Shown: in pieces, positions 34,701-43,177 of the stretch
Layout of the letters: the number at the start of each line of letters is the position of its first letter
How positions within the stretch are numbered: the stretch's first letter is position 1
Source of the DNA: Comamonadaceae bacterium
GTDB taxonomy: Bacteria; Pseudomonadota; Gammaproteobacteria; Burkholderiales; Burkholderiaceae_C
DNA length: 48,508 nt
Direction of reading: 5' to 3'
Assembly: GCA_947478725.1 (NCBI GenBank)
Contig: CANJWZ010000034.1
Location: 1-48,508, forward strand
Program-made: the position numbers and the translations under genes
Notes under the pieces: model-generated
Database searches by the model: none
What the model was told of the DNA's origin: nothing
Seen by the model: the letters and a program-made list of their open reading frames with translations, nothing else

Positions 34701-34995
34701 GGTTCAGGTCAAACTGCAAATTGATCCGGGTCTGGCCGTTGCTGCTCGACGAGGTCATCTCGTTGACGCCCGAGATCACGCCCAGACGCCTTTCCAGCGG
34801 CGTTGCCACACTGCTGGCCATGGTGTCGGGGCTGGCCCCCGGAATGGCCGCGCTGACAGTGATGACTGGAAAATCGACTTGCGGCAGCGGCGAAACCGGC
34901 AGGACGAAGAACGCACCGATGCCAGAGAGGGCCAAGCCCACAGTGAGCAGGACTGTGGCTACTGGGCGGCGGACGAAGGGTTCTGAGAGGTTCAT
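31789..34995 (-). CDS. mdtC: RND multidrug efflux pump subunit, MdtC type
   Basis: 1068 residues from the ATG at 34995 (MNLSEPFVRRPVATVLL). It is an inner membrane RND transporter with twelve helices and two large periplasmic loops. [21 protein letters not shown] in TM4 supplies the proton-relay aspartates. [31 protein letters not shown] and [14 protein letters not shown] are family blocks. MdtB and MdtC together form a heterotrimer. In contrast to MdtA/MdtB, which overlap by ATGA, mdtC is separated from mdtB by 638 bases occupied by a large palindrome, so its expression relative to mdtB may be reduced. Confidence 0.94.
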   Translation of the reverse strand: MNLSEPFVRRPVATVLLTVGLALSGIGAFFVLPVSPLPQVDFPVITVSAAIPGASPDTMASSVATPLERRLGVISGVNEMTSSSSNGQTRINLQFDLNRKIDAAAREVQGAINASRVDLPAALRSNPTYRKANPAAAPVMILALTSKTRTPGQIYDDVSSLLQQKIAQVPGVGDVELGGGSLPAVRVELIPFALNRYGISMEDVRAALQASNANRPKGAIEDNSEGKYQRLQIYAVGNTATGGLKAADYHGLVVAWRNGAAVRLADVADVRDGTENTNTLGLFNGDAAVIVLIRRQPDANVISTVDGIRALLPELQAQLPPDVKLSVASDSTNSIRSSLREVEITLLISIVLVVLVVSAFLRSARATVIPAVATVVSLLGTFGVMYLLGFSLNNLSLMALTVATGFVVDDAIVVLENTSRHIEAGMDRFKAALLGAREVGFTVLSISLSLVAVFIPLLFMGGQVGRLFREFAVTLSVAVMISLVISLTTTPMMCAWLLKSNEPHSTKKPGLVSRWFDSGFKRLLRGYELSLDWALHMRWLVMLVLVAVIGMNVYLFIKIPKGFFPQQDTGQINGGLRADQSISFQAMQSKLKELTDIVRADPAVDAVVAFTGGGRAGGGFMFINLKPLAQRPDAVGGQAVIARLRPQLARVTGISLFLGTVQDLRGGGRSSNATYQYTLKSDNIADLRKWARRLADQMKRQDALIDIDTDQQENGVETMVTVDKDSASRLGVTSRDVDNALYNGFGQRQVATIYSDINQYKVIMEVAPRFRQSPEALKDIYVPARATGVGTTAANLVNPALRDQSTGQALSNTGSTMVPLSAIARFSESAKASSVNHQDGELATTVSYNLAEGSTLQQGQVAVKQAEAEIGLPNNVRGSFEGTARAAQESQGQQPLLILAALVVIYIVLGVLYESLVHPITVLSTLPSAGVGAVLALMIFKLDFSIIALIGVFLLIGIVKKNAILIIDFAIDAERARGLSAVDAVRQACLMRFRPILMTTLAAVLGALPLAIGFGEGAELRRPLGIAIIGGLIASQLLTLLTTPVVYVLMDKLRRRGANEVHLARATS

Positions 34996-35054
34996 TGATT
35001 GGCCTCTTGTTGCCACTGCGCTGGTTTGAGAGTGCTTTCTTCAGCCAGCATGCC

Positions 35055-35549
35055 GGGACTCGCCCCGGCGGGCGACTTACTTTTCTTTGCTTCGCCAAAG
35101 AAAAGTAACCAAAAGAAAGGCGACCCGCAGTCTGGGCCGCTTCGCGGTTCCTTGAAAAAGCTGAAGGAGCCGGAAAATCTAGAAACTAGCCAGCTTCGCT
35201 GTCGTCGGACATCTAGATTTTTTAATCCGTCTCCTCCAACTTTTTCAAGCCCAGCCAGGACGGGGGAGGTCATGGACTCGGCGAGCAGCCAAGCGCTGCG
35301 GTATTTGAATTTGTCTTTTTCTCCAAACCCCGTCCTGGCTGGGCTGAGGAGCGCAGAGGGCAGCGGAAATAAATTTTTAGATGTCCGACGGCTGCGAAGC
35401 AGAGTAGTTTCTAAAAATTCCGCTGACTTCGAGCACCGCAAGTTGCCCGAAGCGAAGCGCAGGGACCCAGACTGCGGGTTGCCTTTTCTTTGGTTACTTT
35501 CTTTTGGCGAAGCAAAAGAAAGTGACTCGCCGCCGGGCGACCCCGGCAA
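35055..35549. repeat. Approximately 490 bp imperfect palindrome between mdtB and mdtC
   Basis: The left arm (about 35061-35270) and right arm (about 35320-35547) are inverted copies along their whole length. Matching blocks include GCTTCGCC-AAAGAAA-GTAACC and ACCCGCAGTCTGGG at the outer ends, GTCGGACATCTA in the middle, and CAGCCCAGCCAGGACGGGG near the centre. Both strands appear open in one frame because the arms mirror each other, but there is no family resemblance, so I do not call a gene. The centre is near 35300. Confidence 0.85.
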
Positions 35550-35567
35550 ACCACGCGAAAGCAAACC

Positions 35568-35622
35568 GCTATCAATGAAGGAGCTATTCACACACGTATC
35601 TATTGGTCTGGAGGCTAAAAAC
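35568..35622 (+). repeat. Short GCT-N11-AGC repeat, copy G (intergenic, after mdtB)
   Basis: GCTATCAATGAAGGAGC then TATTCACACACGTATCTATTGG and GGAGGCTAAAAA. It closely parallels copy E. It lies between the palindrome and the mdtB stop, directly next to another repeat family. Confidence 0.7.
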
Positions 35623-35633
35623 ATCGATAAAAA

Positions 35634-38600
35634 CTAGTTTTTTCGGCCAAATTTCCGGCCCAGTCGGTCAAAACCCAAGTAAATGACCGGGGTGGTGAAC
35701 AGCGTCAACACCTGACTGACCACCAGACCGCCAAAAATCGCCAGACCCAGCGGTCTGCGCAGCTCGGCACCGTCTCCCCAACCCAACATCAGGGGAACTG
35801 CGGCAAACAACGCCGCCAGTGTCGTCATCAAAATCGGCCTGAAGCGCAGCAAGGCAGCCTGATGAATCGCCTCGCGTGCCGACTTGCCCTGCGTGCGCTC
35901 TGCATCGATCGCAAAGTCAATCATCATGATGGCGTTTTTCTTGACGATACCGATCAGCAAAATGATGCCGATGATGCCAATCACGCCGAGGTCCGAGCCA
36001 CTGATCATCAGCGCCAGCAGCGCACCGACACCCGCCGACGGCAAGGTTGACAGGATCGTCAGCGGATGGATGTAGCTCTCGTACAGCACACCGAGCACGA
36101 TGTACACACACACCAGTGCCGCCAGAATCAGCCACAACTGGCTCGACAACGAGGCTTGGTACGCACCCGACGCGCCCAGGAAAGTCAGGCTGACGCTGGC
36201 CGGCAAGGCGATGTCTTTGGCAGCTTGTTTGACGTCATCCACCGCCTGGCCCAGTGCCACACCCGGCGCGGTGTCAAAGCCCAAAGTGGTGGCGGGGAAC
36301 TGGTCAACGTTGGTGACCTGTAACGGTGAGGCCCGCTCGGTGATGGTGGCAATGCTGGCCAGCGGTGTGGTGCCGCCCGCCCCTGTTTTGAGCTGCAGGT
36401 TGCCCAGTGTCGCAGCACTCGTCAGCTGGTTGGGTAGTGCTTCCAGAATCACGCGGTACTGGTTTGTCTCGGTAAAAATCGTGGACACAATGCGCTGGCC
36501 AAAGGCGCTGTACAGCGCGTCGTCGATCGATGCAGTAGAAATACCCAGACGCGAGGCCGTGTCGCGGTCTACCGTGACAAAAATCGATGCGCCCGTGGCC
36601 CCGGCATCGGTTGCCACGTTGCGCAAGCTGGTCAAACTGGTCATGCGTTCAGCCAGTTTTTTGGCCCACAAGACCACCAGTTTGTTGTCAGCACCTTCGA
36701 GCGACAGGCGATATTGGGTCGGCCCGGTTTCGGCGTCAATCGTCAAGTCCTGTGTGGGTTGCAGGTAAAGGGTGACGCCGGCAATCTTGCTGGCGCGCTC
36801 ACGCAGTCTGTCCATGGTGGCCTGCTGGCTGGTGGTGCGCGTTTTTTTCAGATTGATCAGCATGCGGCCGGTGTGCAGCATGGTGTTGTTGGCCGCATCA
36901 ACCCCGACGAACGAACTCAGGTTGTCAACATCCGGGTCTTCAAGCATGGCTTTGGCTGTGGCTTGCTGCAGCTGCGCCATGCGGGCATATGAAATGGATT
37001 CAACAGCCTGCACCCGTGCTTGCAACTGTCCGGTGTCCTGCGTCGGGAACAGTCCCTTGGGAATCACAACGTAGAGCAGCACGGTGAACGCCAGCGTGGC
37101 AAACGCCACCAGCAAGGTGAGCCCCTGGCGCAAGAGCACCCAGGTCAGGGCGTGGTCGTAGCGGGTGATGACAGCAGCAAAAAACGCTTGCAGCTTTCCT
37201 TCTTCATTTTTAGCAGGGACGTCGGCCGCCAGCGCCGGGCCGCCCCAAGCAAGGCCAGCCCCATCTACTCGTGAAAGGGGAAGCGAACTGCCGAAGGCTC
37301 GCGAAGCGACAAGCGTGGGGGCACGCTTTTTCAGCCAGCGGGCAGACATCATGGGCACCAGCGTCAGAGACACCAGCGCTGATATCAAAATCGTGATGGC
37401 CAGCGTGACGGCAAACTCCCTGAACAGACGACCCACCACATCGCCCATGAACAACAGCGGAATGAGCACCGCAATCAGCGACACGGTCAGCGAAATAATC
37501 GTGAAACCAATTTGCGCCGCTCCGGTGATGGCGGCCTGCATCGGCTCCATGCCTTCTTCAATATAGCGCGAGATGTTCTCGATCATCACAATCGCATCGT
37601 CCACCACGAAGCCGGTGGCAATCGTCAGCGCCATCAGGCTCAGATTGTTCAGGCTGTAGCCGAGCATGTACATGGCGCCGCAGGTGCCAATCAATGAAAT
37701 CGGCACGGCCAGACTGGCAATCACTGTTGCCCGCACGCTGTGCAAAAAGGCAAAAATCACCAGCACCACCAGCAGCACGGCCAGCAGCAGTTCAATCTCG
37801 ACATGCAGCACTGACGCCCGTATCCCGGTGGTGCGGTCACTCAGCACATCCACCGATAGCGCGCCAGGCAAGCCGGCCTGCAATTCTGGCAAGCGCGCCT
37901 TGATGGCATCGACGGTGGCAATGACGTTTGCGCCGGGCTGGCGCTGGACGTTCAAAATAATGGCGGGTACTAACTGGCCCCCACGTTCGCTCGCTTCGCG
38001 TAACTCTCTGCCCCCCAAGGGGGCTAATTTTTCTTGGGGCGGCCCGGCGGAAAATTGCTGACTTGACAAGTCGCCAAGCGATTGATTGACGCCTTTCCAC
38101 GCACCCAGCTTGATGTTTTCGGCACTGTCAACGACTTGCGCCACATCTGAGACCCGAACCGCCGCACCATTGCGGTAAGCGATGATCAGGTTTTTGTAGT
38201 CACTGGCGGCCACCAGCTGGTCATTTGAATTGATGGTGTAGGCCCTGCTGGGACCGTCAATGCTGCCCTTGGCGGCGTTGGCGTTGGCCGCTGTGATGGC
38301 CGTGCGAAAAGCATCCAGGCCCAGACCGTAGGAGGCCAGTGCCCGGATGTCAGCCTGAATGCGCACGGCAGGCCGCTGCCCACCGCTGAGCGTGACCAGG
38401 CCCACCCCATTGACCTGACTGATTTTCAAAGCCAGGCGGGTGTTGACCAGGTTTTGGACTTCGGTCAGTGGCAGCGTGTCAGACGTGATGGCCAGCGTGA
38501 GCACCGGGGCGTCTGCCGGGTTGACCTTGGCATACACCGGCGGGGCGGGCAGGTCGGCAGGTAACAGCGAGCCTCCGGCATTGATCGCTGCCTGCACTTG

Positions 38601-38918
38601 CTGCTCGGCAATGCTGAGGTCCAGACCCAGACCAAATTGCAGCGTGACGATAGACACACCCGCTGCGCTGGTCGAGCTCATGCGCTGCAGCCCTGCCATC
38701 TGGCCAAACTGGCGCTCCAGCGGTGCTGATACGGTTTGCGCCATCACCTCGGGGCTGGCGCCAGGGTACAGGGTTTGCACCTGGATGGTGGGGTAATCGA
38801 CCTGCGGCAGTGCCGACAAGGGCAGAAACTTGAAACCCATCAAACCCGCCAGCACGATCGCCAGCATCAGCAGCGAGGTAGCAACCGGCCGAAGAATAAA
38901 CGGGCGTGAGGGACTCAT
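35634..38918 (-). CDS. mdtB: RND multidrug efflux pump subunit, MdtB type, with two in-frame repeat insertions
   Basis: 1094 residues, longer than usual (about 1040). RND family blocks: [46 protein letters not shown] with the proton-relay aspartates, [46 protein letters not shown]. Two extra segments interrupt the family pattern. Residues about 278-316 ([19 protein letters not shown] core) lie in a periplasmic part just before [13 protein letters not shown]. Residues about 532-575 ([17 protein letters not shown] core) lie in the cytoplasmic loop between TM6 and TM7. Both correspond to copies of one GC-rich element in opposite orientations. The frame is kept, so the pump may still work. The start overlaps the mdtA stop (ATGA). 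Confidence 0.93.
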   Translation of the reverse strand: MSPSRPFILRPVATSLLMLAIVLAGLMGFKFLPLSALPQVDYPTIQVQTLYPGASPEVMAQTVSAPLERQFGQMAGLQRMSSTSAAGVSIVTLQFGLGLDLSIAEQQVQAAINAGGSLLPADLPAPPVYAKVNPADAPVLTLAITSDTLPLTEVQNLVNTRLALKISQVNGVGLVTLSGGQRPAVRIQADIRALASYGLGLDAFRTAITAANANAAKGSIDGPSRAYTINSNDQLVAASDYKNLIIAYRNGAAVRVSDVAQVVDSAENIKLGAWKGVNQSLGDLSSQQFSAGPPQEKLAPLGGRELREASERGGQLVPAIILNVQRQPGANVIATVDAIKARLPELQAGLPGALSVDVLSDRTTGIRASVLHVEIELLLAVLLVVLVIFAFLHSVRATVIASLAVPISLIGTCGAMYMLGYSLNNLSLMALTIATGFVVDDAIVMIENISRYIEEGMEPMQAAITGAAQIGFTIISLTVSLIAVLIPLLFMGDVVGRLFREFAVTLAITILISALVSLTLVPMMSARWLKKRAPTLVASRAFGSSLPLSRVDGAGLAWGGPALAADVPAKNEEGKLQAFFAAVITRYDHALTWVLLRQGLTLLVAFATLAFTVLLYVVIPKGLFPTQDTGQLQARVQAVESISYARMAQLQQATAKAMLEDPDVDNLSSFVGVDAANNTMLHTGRMLINLKKTRTTSQQATMDRLRERASKIAGVTLYLQPTQDLTIDAETGPTQYRLSLEGADNKLVVLWAKKLAERMTSLTSLRNVATDAGATGASIFVTVDRDTASRLGISTASIDDALYSAFGQRIVSTIFTETNQYRVILEALPNQLTSAATLGNLQLKTGAGGTTPLASIATITERASPLQVTNVDQFPATTLGFDTAPGVALGQAVDDVKQAAKDIALPASVSLTFLGASGAYQASLSSQLWLILAALVCVYIVLGVLYESYIHPLTILSTLPSAGVGALLALMISGSDLGVIGIIGIILLIGIVKKNAIMMIDFAIDAERTQGKSAREAIHQAALLRFRPILMTTLAALFAAVPLMLGWGDGAELRRPLGLAIFGGLVVSQVLTLFTTPVIYLGFDRLGRKFGRKN
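37234..37323 (-). repeat. GC-rich element inserted in mdtB, copy 2 (sense to mdtB)
   Basis: On the minus strand it begins GCCCCCACGCTTGTCGCTTCGCG and ends CTTGGGGCGGCCCGGCG. The same two blocks bound copy 1 at 37977-38050 on the plus strand. The interior differs between copies. Confidence 0.8.
37977..38050 (+). repeat. GC-rich element inserted in mdtB, copy 1 (antisense to mdtB)
   Basis: Plus strand: GCCCCCACGTTCGCTCGCTTCGCG at one end, an internal palindrome CCCCCCAAGGGGG, and CTTGGGGCGGCCCGGCGG at the other end. It encodes part of the extra segment near MdtB residues 290-314. Confidence 0.8.
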
Positions 38919-40543
38919 TGCGGGGGACGCTCACGCCCTGGGCCGCCGCCCTGCTGCATGCGCTGCTGCATGCTTTGCCAGCGCTCGAGCGCCTCGGCAT
39001 CGCCACTGTCGAGTTTTTCGAGAAACCTTTTACGCCGCTCCAGTGCCTCGGGGTTGTCTTTGACTTGCTCGAGCATGCGCTGGCGTTGCTCGGCGGATGG
39101 ACCTGCTGTTTTGACGCCTGGGGTGGCAGCCACCGATGGCGTGCTTGGCGGCGCACCCGGCGCTGCATTGGCAGGTGCGGCACGCTGCAGCATGGCGGAC
39201 GGTGCAGCTCCGGCTGGCGCAGCGGCACTGGATGCACCCTGCGGCGCACTGGCACCCTGGCGACGACCGCCACCGCGTGGTGCATCGCCGGCCAGCAACA
39301 CGCGTGACCCCTCTTTGAGCCGGTCGGCACCTTCGGTAATCACCTGCTCGCCTGCTTTCAGGCCCGATGCAATGACTATTTTTTCACCAGTGGCCTGACC
39401 ACGCGTCACAGGGCGAACCGACACCGTGCGCTCCGCCGGATTGAGCACAAACACAAAGTCGCCACTGCCGCCCAAGCGCACGGCCGTCACGGGCACGACC
39501 ACAGCGTTGTCAATCGACCTGATGAGGAGCTGGATATTGACAAACTGGTTGGCAAACAGGGCTGAGTCAGCATTGGCAAATCGTGCTTTGGCTTTGACAG
39601 TGCCGGTGGTGATGTCGACCTGGTTGTCCAGCGATGCAAATGTACCGGTGCCCAGTACGCCGGTGCGGGTGCGGTTCATCGCCATCACCTGCATGTCTGT
39701 TTTGGCGGCATGGAGTACATCACCGACCCGGTCTTGCGGCACGGAAAATACAACATCCATGGGCATGACTTGCGTGATGATGGCCACACCATTGACGTCG
39801 CTGCTGCTGATGGTGTTGCCGACATCTACCGCGCGCAAACCGACCCGGCCGCTGATGGGCGCAGTGATGCGGGTGTAGCTGAGGTTCAGCTGTGCCGTGC
39901 CCACAGCAGCGTTATCGAGCATCACCGTGCCTTCAAGCTGCTTGACCAGTGCGGTTTGGGAATCAACCTCCTGGCGGGCAATCGAGTCTTGTTCGAGCAG
40001 TGTTTTAAACCGTGCCAGCGTGACCCTGGCGCTGTCCAGTTGCGCTGCATCGCGCTGGCGCTGGCCAGTAGCTTGCGCCAGCGCCAGCTCAAACTGACGC
40101 GGGTCAATCGTGGCCAGCAAATCGCCGGCCCGCACCATCTGTCCTTCCTTGAACAACACCTTTTCGAGCACACCGGATACCTGTGGTCGCACGCGTGCCG
40201 TGGCCAGCGGCGTGACCGTCCCCAGCGCATCCAGAGTGACCGGCATGCTGGCCCGCTCTGCCGTTGCAACACCGACCGTACTGGCACCTCCACGGCCCCC
40301 ACCGCCAGGACCGCCTCCACCCCCACTAGCCCCGCCACCAGGGCCAGGACCACCAAAGCCACCGGCGGCAGCCACGGGCGCAGCGGGCCGGGTCAGATAC
40401 CAGGTCAGCCCTGCCAGGCCGGCAAGCACCACCATGGCGACAACGGCACCCATCCACTTGCCTTTGCGACTGATGGCTTGGGTGGATTTTTTTGCTGTGG
40501 GCCGATCAGGGCTTGAAGCTTGCGCTTCGTCAGGCGGGATCAT
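38915..40543 (-). CDS. mdtA: RND efflux periplasmic adaptor, MdtA type
   Basis: 542 residues from the ATG at 40543; upstream in-frame codons are not family-like. Membrane fusion protein with an N-terminal helix [21 protein letters not shown], then a Gly/Pro-rich linker of about 30 residues, then the biotinyl-lipoyl and hairpin domains ([54 protein letters not shown]) and the beta barrel. An Ala/Pro-rich C-terminal extension ends in a charged helical segment ([20 protein letters not shown]). Usual adaptors are about 400 residues, so both additions are unusual. It heads mdtA-mdtB-mdtC-OMF. Confidence 0.93.
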   Translation of the reverse strand: MIPPDEAQASSPDRPTAKKSTQAISRKGKWMGAVVAMVVLAGLAGLTWYLTRPAAPVAAAGGFGGPGPGGGASGGGGGPGGGGRGGASTVGVATAERASMPVTLDALGTVTPLATARVRPQVSGVLEKVLFKEGQMVRAGDLLATIDPRQFELALAQATGQRQRDAAQLDSARVTLARFKTLLEQDSIARQEVDSQTALVKQLEGTVMLDNAAVGTAQLNLSYTRITAPISGRVGLRAVDVGNTISSSDVNGVAIITQVMPMDVVFSVPQDRVGDVLHAAKTDMQVMAMNRTRTGVLGTGTFASLDNQVDITTGTVKAKARFANADSALFANQFVNIQLLIRSIDNAVVVPVTAVRLGGSGDFVFVLNPAERTVSVRPVTRGQATGEKIVIASGLKAGEQVITEGADRLKEGSRVLLAGDAPRGGGRRQGASAPQGASSAAAPAGAAPSAMLQRAAPANAAPGAPPSTPSVAATPGVKTAGPSAEQRQRMLEQVKDNPEALERRKRFLEKLDSGDAEALERWQSMQQRMQQGGGPGRERPPQ

Positions 40544-40658
40544 CGAAGAGTCCTCAGAAAAATGTTGATTCAGCTGGATTATTACGTGATGCTTTTGCAG
40601 TGGATGAAGGCTTGCAGGCCATCGGGTAAATGTCTGGTAAAGCCAAATGATCAACTGC

Positions 40659-41150
40659 TTAGTTCAGTGGGATTTTGTTGGCCCGATCAACAGGAACAGC
40701 CGTGACGCTGTTTTGCGGTGAGCCGTCGATCAGGCGGTCTGAATAGGTCAGGTACACCAGCGTGTTGCGGGGTGCATCGACCATGCGCACCACCCTGAGC
40801 TTTTTGAAAACCAGAGAAATACGCTCTGACAACACGTCTTCCTGCTGATCCAGTGGTTTTGCAAAAGTGATGGGGCCGGTCTGACGACAGGCAATTGACG
40901 CTTCCGACTTGTCTTCAGCCAGGCCGAGCGCGCCCTTGTAGCCGCCAGTTTTGGCACGCGACACATAGCAGGTCACGCCGGCCACTTTGGGGTCGTCATA
41001 GGCATCGACCACAATTTTGTCGTTTGGACTGAGCAGCTTGAAGACTGTGCTGACCTCTCCGACCTGCTGGGCACCAGCGCGAGTCATGAAAAACAACAAG
41101 AACAATATCGCAAGCAATGACATCGCCAGGGCACCAAAAACTTTTTTCAT
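40659..41150 (-). CDS. creA: CreA family periplasmic protein
   Basis: 163 residues from the ATG at 41150; ATGs five and twelve codons upstream are in frame. Signal peptide MKKVFGALAMSLLAILFLLFF with cleavage near RAGAQQ. The CreA core is VGEVSTVFKLLSPNDKIVVDAYDDPKVAGVTCYVSRAKTGG..., with two cysteines (TCYVS and IACRQ) and SLVFKKLRVVRMVDAPRNTLVYLTYSDRL, all conserved in the family. The function of CreA is not established. It follows infA on the same strand, but a terminator lies between them. Confidence 0.92.
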   Translation of the reverse strand: MKKVFGALAMSLLAILFLLFFMTRAGAQQVGEVSTVFKLLSPNDKIVVDAYDDPKVAGVTCYVSRAKTGGYKGALGLAEDKSEASIACRQTGPITFAKPLDQQEDVLSERISLVFKKLRVVRMVDAPRNTLVYLTYSDRLIDGSPQNSVTAVPVDRANKIPLN

Positions 41151-41185
41151 CTGATTTACTTTCATCAAAAACAGCAGGGTACACA

Positions 41186-41214
41186 AAGCAAAAAGGCCCT
41201 TGACAGGGCCTTTG
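41186..41214 (-). terminator. Rho-independent terminator after infA
   Basis: Stem AAAGGCCCT (41192-41200), loop of four, AGGGCCTTT (41205-41213); read on the minus strand it is followed by TTTTTGC. It separates infA from creA. Confidence 0.85.
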
Positions 41215-41230
41215 TTTAAAAAAAACGGTA

Positions 41231-41518
41231 TTAACGTGCGCCGCGCTGCGGTGCACCGCCACCGCCACCGCCACCTGCGCCAGGCCCAGGGCCACGGCCC
41301 GCAATGTGCCGGAAGGTGATGCGGCCTTTGCTCAGGTCATAAGGGGACAACTCGAGCGATACCTGGTCACCGGCCAGTATCCGAATGTGGTTTTTGCGCA
41401 TCTTGCCGGACGTGTAAGCCACCAGTTTGTGACCGTTGTCGAGTGTGACGCGAAAACGTGAGTCGGGCAAAACCTCGTCCACCAGCCCGTGCATTTCAAT
41501 CAGTTCTTCTTTAGCCAT
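41231..41518 (-). CDS. infA: Translation initiation factor IF-1 with glycine-rich tail
   Basis: 95 residues. The S1-like OB fold is complete: [53 protein letters not shown] and the [12 protein letters not shown] end. IF-1 proteins usually stop after about 72 residues; here a tail of about 23 residues ([14 protein letters not shown] and PQRGAR) is added. Beta-proteobacteria often carry a second, longer infA away from the ribosomal protein operon, and this isolated gene fits that. It may serve special growth conditions. AGGAC precedes the start. Confidence 0.95.
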   Translation of the reverse strand: MAKEELIEMHGLVDEVLPDSRFRVTLDNGHKLVAYTSGKMRKNHIRILAGDQVSLELSPYDLSKGRITFRHIAGRGPGPGAGGGGGGGAPQRGAR

Positions 41519-41564
41519 AGATGTATTGTCCTCGAAAATTAAAAACTGACTTTAAAAGCCAAAT

Positions 41565-41822
41565 TCAGACAGTTCGGGCGCAGGCCGGCACGCTGCGCTC
41601 CTTGATCCAGCCGAGCGCATGCTCGGTGGCGTACTGCAATGCCTGGGCAGCGCTGTCAAACAGGCCAGAAAAGCGCATCACGCGGTCATGGGTCGCGCTG
41701 CCCTTGCCTGAGCGGATCGATACCGATGCGGCATAACGGCCTTCGCCTTGCGGTTTGGCCAATGGAGAAACAAGATACTTGCCTACCGCCATCTGGGTAG
41801 GGGTGTTGTGAGAAATCATCAT
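41565..41822 (-). CDS. Small conserved hypothetical protein
   Basis: 85 residues from the ATG at 41822 (ATG at 41819 also possible; the upstream TTG at 41831 is less likely). The core LAKPQGEGRYAASVSIRSGKGSATHDRVMRF followed by FDSAAQALQYATEHALGWI looks like a short conserved family I recall from Burkholderiales, without known function. No signal or membrane segment. It precedes infA on the same strand with 46 bases between; a joint transcript is possible. Confidence 0.7.
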   Translation of the reverse strand: MMISHNTPTQMAVGKYLVSPLAKPQGEGRYAASVSIRSGKGSATHDRVMRFSGLFDSAAQALQYATEHALGWIKERSVPACARTV

Positions 41823-42157
41823 AAAAATCAATACTGAAAACGTCTTCGCCTGATTTTAAAAATCTGGCAGATACACGGGGTACATTCGCCATTCGCAAAT
41901 AAATGCCAAAAATGAATGCGTGAAAATAAGCAACTCGCGTAGCCCGAGTCGCGCGGTTTCGTCAACGGTGATGGGGTTTCAATTCAACGGCGATGCGCAA
42001 ATGCATGCCGGGTGAGCCACGATTGTTCGCAAAGCTGTCAGCTTTGCATGCAAGAGAAAGTGGCCAGTGTTTGTAGGCTTTGAGGCTGTGTGGGCCAAAA
42101 AAGCAGTCAACTTAAATTTAAAACGCTGTAGCGTATCAGAACGCTCAAGTATAACCA
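41823..42157. other. Intergenic gap between the small hypothetical gene and the response regulator
   Basis: 335 bases without a gene. It must hold the promoter of the small gene. I see no strong terminator for the response regulator and no recognisable RNA. Confidence 0.5.
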
Positions 42158-43177
42158 CTATCCCTCGAACTGGGGATGGAGCTGCCTGATGCGATTCATG
42201 GCCATACCTGCAGCGGCCGTGCGGGTCTCGACACCCAGCTTGGCATAAACGCGCTCCAGATGCTTTTTGACGGTGGCCGGGCTGGCACCCAGAATGTCGG
42301 CAATGTCGCGGTTGATCTTGCCTTTGATGACCCAGTAAAGCACCTCAGCCTCGCGCGCCGTGAGCTTGAAGCTCAGGCTCATGGCCTCGACAATCGCGTC
42401 TTCAGAGGTTTCACGCATCACGATCAGCCAGTCACCGGTGTCGCCACCTGCGCCCTCTTGACCGTCGTCTGTGCGCTGATGCAGGCGACAACTCAAACGG
42501 CGTTTGCCCATCTCGATCAACAAGCGCGGCGGCTCTACCTGAGGCACGGTACCCAGCACATGCTTGCGTAACCAGAAAAGCACGGGCTCTGGCACGTGGG
42601 GGGCTGATGTCCCGTAATAGGTCAGCAGCAGGTCACGTGCCAGCGGTGTTTGCCAGGTCAGCTTGCCCCGTCCCTGAGGGTCCAAACGCACGGTAATGCT
42701 GGCGTAACCAAAGGCATCCAGCGCATTGCGCGCCTGGCCCGCCTGCTGGGCTGCTTGCCGGGCGCTGCGTGCCCCCTGCAAATGCACGCCCATGCGGGCC
42801 ATCACCTCTTTGGGCTTGATGGGCTTGGTCACGTAGTCCACACCGCCGGCATCCAATGCGGCCACCAGATATTCCGTCTCGGTCAGTCCGGTCATGAAAA
42901 CGATGGGAATATGCGCGGTTTCAGGCATGGCTTTGAGTCGCTTGGCGACTTCAAAACCGTCCATGCCTGGCATCATGGCATCGAGCAGCACGATGTCGGG
43001 CAGGGCCTGCCGGGCGCGCTGCAAAGCGGCTTCGCCATGGGTGGCCACCAGCACGGTGTAACCTGATTCTTCAAGTGCATCGTGCAGCACCGACAGGTTG
43101 TCGGGCACATCGTCGACGATCAACACCACGTCGCTGTTGGCACGGTCGAGCGCGCGGTGAAGGGAGTCGTCACGCAT
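42158..43177 (-). CDS. LuxR-type response regulator paired with the NCS1-kinase fusion
   Basis: 339 residues. Receiver domain 1-140 with D22-D23, phosphoacceptor D66 (LLDAMMPGMDGF), T/K residues in VFMTG and YVTKPI. A middle region of about 130 residues (around LTYYGTSAPHVPEPVLFWL) of no recognised family. A LuxR helix-turn-helix at the end: LTAREAEVLYWVIKGKINRDIADILGASPATVKKHLERVYAKLGVETRT. It overlaps the kinase gene by 8 bases. It should be a transcription activator phosphorylated by the fusion kinase; targets are not evident. Confidence 0.92.
   Translation of the reverse strand: MRDDSLHRALDRANSDVVLIVDDVPDNLSVLHDALEESGYTVLVATHGEAALQRARQALPDIVLLDAMMPGMDGFEVAKRLKAMPETAHIPIVFMTGLTETEYLVAALDAGGVDYVTKPIKPKEVMARMGVHLQGARSARQAAQQAGQARNALDAFGYASITVRLDPQGRGKLTWQTPLARDLLLTYYGTSAPHVPEPVLFWLRKHVLGTVPQVEPPRLLIEMGKRRLSCRLHQRTDDGQEGAGGDTGDWLIVMRETSEDAIVEAMSLSFKLTAREAEVLYWVIKGKINRDIADILGASPATVKKHLERVYAKLGVETRTAAAGMAMNRIRQLHPQFEG

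Noticed and set aside
34992..35637. Open frames of over 200 codons on both strands between mdtB and mdtC
   Set aside because: They lie in a palindrome, so each strand mirrors the other. Composition is Ser/Pro/Arg-rich without motifs. I treat them as repeat DNA.
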